Assembly (NCBI GenBank): GCA_010909165.1
Contig: MU008153.1
Location: 682,001 to 746,000 of the forward strand
Source of the DNA: Anthoceros angustus
Taxonomy: Eukaryota > Streptophyta > Anthocerotopsida > Anthocerotales > Anthocerotaceae
Length of the DNA stretch: 64,000 bases
Direction: 5' to 3'
Within the stretch, counting starts at the first letter, position 1. Each line of letters begins with the position of its first letter. A model generated the notes under the pieces. It was not told the DNA's origin. It did not search any database and saw nothing but the letters and a program-made list of their open reading frames with translations. Made by a program: the position numbers and the translations under genes. Shown here piece by piece: positions 63,274-64,000 of the stretch.

Positions 63274-64000
63274 ATGCAATCTCCCATGGCTTTGAGTGTT
63301 GGGAGCAGGGTCATTCCCGGAACTTTGCTTAGCTCCAGGAACATTAGCTTGGAACCAGAGCTTTCTGCCTGCAGGGTTCTTGGAGGAATACATTTGTCGT
63401 CTTGCAAATTTTCCAGCAGTCAGAAGAACGGATCACCTTGTAGAGATGCTTCCGTGATCTGCTTGTCACTGGGTAGCAGGGAAGAGGGGTTTGCTCCAGC
63501 ATTCACCGAAGAGTTTCGGACAAGGACGAGTGGTGATGAGGTATGAAACATATTGCTTGACGTTGTCAGCATTCAGCAGCTCAAAAATGCCTGGACGCGT
63601 GTGGGATGTTTTGGGTCAGGTCCGGAAGGAGATCCTCAAGTGCTATGACCTTGTTCACAAGCTTGGAAGGGGAGCCGTATACTTGGGTTCAGCACGAACC
63701 AAGGTCGGGCACGCTCATTATGACCAGGCCATGGAGCTTGGGCGTGAAGTAAGACCCAACACTCCACGGATGCTGTCGCTGTACCGCAATAGCAGCATCA
63801 TGATATCAAGCGGCTGTTGCTTGCAGGTGGCTCTCCTGCTTAACTGCACATCCTGGACTGGTGTTGGGCCCGGACTGATGGATGCAGTGGTCAGAGGAGC
63901 CATGGAAGCCCGCAAACCTGTCGCTGGTTTCAAGATTTACATGGAGGCCGGCGAATGGACCAACTCCAACACACACCCCTACTTGTCCAGTGACACTTAC
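63274..64000 (+). CDS. LOG-family / lysine-decarboxylase-like protein, 5' part
   Basis: Runs off the window end. The start ATG at 63274 opens a Ser-rich leader (MQSPMALSVGSRVIPGTLLS) of about 85 residues, probably organellar. A splice from 63525 to 63570 keeps phase into KMPGRVWDVLGQVRKEILK and LGRGAVYLGSARTK, YDQAMELGREVALLLNCTSW, then TGVGPGLMDAVVRGAMEARK and PVAGFKIY. GSAR and TGxGPGLMDA...GA are the Rossmann-like signatures of the LOG/TIGR00730 family. The PGGxGTxxE catalytic motif would lie beyond the window. Members are usually cytokinin-nucleotide phosphoribohydrolases. This leader-bearing subfamily is less studied and its substrate is unclear. Confidence 0.8.

Overview
The window is nuclear DNA of a land plant, most likely a lycophyte of the Selaginella type. 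Genes are densely packed, and most introns I could place from splice sites are only about 60 to 100 nt. Plastid-targeted photosynthesis factors (PAM68-like, RIQ-type), a DYW-type PPR protein and AWPM-19-like proteins are plant-specific. A kinesin-II accessory subunit (KAP3) is expected only in plants with flagellated sperm, which fits a lycophyte and argues against a flowering plant. The species is inferred; I could not search a database.

Layout. 1.5-2.9 kb: C2-domain (SRC2-like) gene. 4.1-8.5 kb: three consecutive minus-strand genes with a peptidoglycan theme (two-LysM protein, i-type lysozyme-like protein, FemAB-like PF04339/DUF482 protein). 8.75 kb: degenerate tRNA-Trp. 9.0-13.7 kb: SAC3/GANP mRNA-export factor. 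14.9-17.6 kb: PPR-DYW gene with compensating indels. 18.4-23.6 kb: VPS3/TGFBRAP1-like CORVET subunit. 23.6-25.9 kb: unidentified minus-strand exons that stop at a transposon. 25.97-31.2 kb: decayed Ty3/gypsy chromovirus-like LTR retrotransposon with a truncated 3' LTR. 31.4-51.5 kb: a compact housekeeping block (NOG1-like GTPase, Tim8, RIQ-type grana protein, KAP3, PAM68, PROSC-like protein, a tail-anchored protein, MOB1, DUF3754 protein), several pairs divergent over 0.3-0.5 kb. 51.5-59.6 kb: AT-rich, repeat-rich region with a small secreted DUF26-like gene, PPR relics, a LINE fragment, a tandem duplication and two truncated AWPM-19-like copies. 60.3-63.0 kb: two AWPM-19-like genes. 63.3 kb to the end: 5' part of a LOG/lysine-decarboxylase-like gene.

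Most promising observations: (1) an i-type (destabilase-type) lysozyme-like gene in a plant, with candidate catalytic Glu and Asp in place, next to and possibly fused with a two-LysM protein, and followed by a FemAB-like gene. These are candidates for plastid peptidoglycan metabolism or antibacterial defence. (2) A PROSC/YggS-like protein whose Schiff-base lysine is replaced by glutamine. (3) A cluster of AWPM-19-like copies whose breakpoints carry 7-13 bp microhomologies, which implies either template-switch rearrangement or assembly artefact.

Exon borders were read by eye from GT/AG sites and reading-frame continuity. Where a start is uncertain the entry says so.
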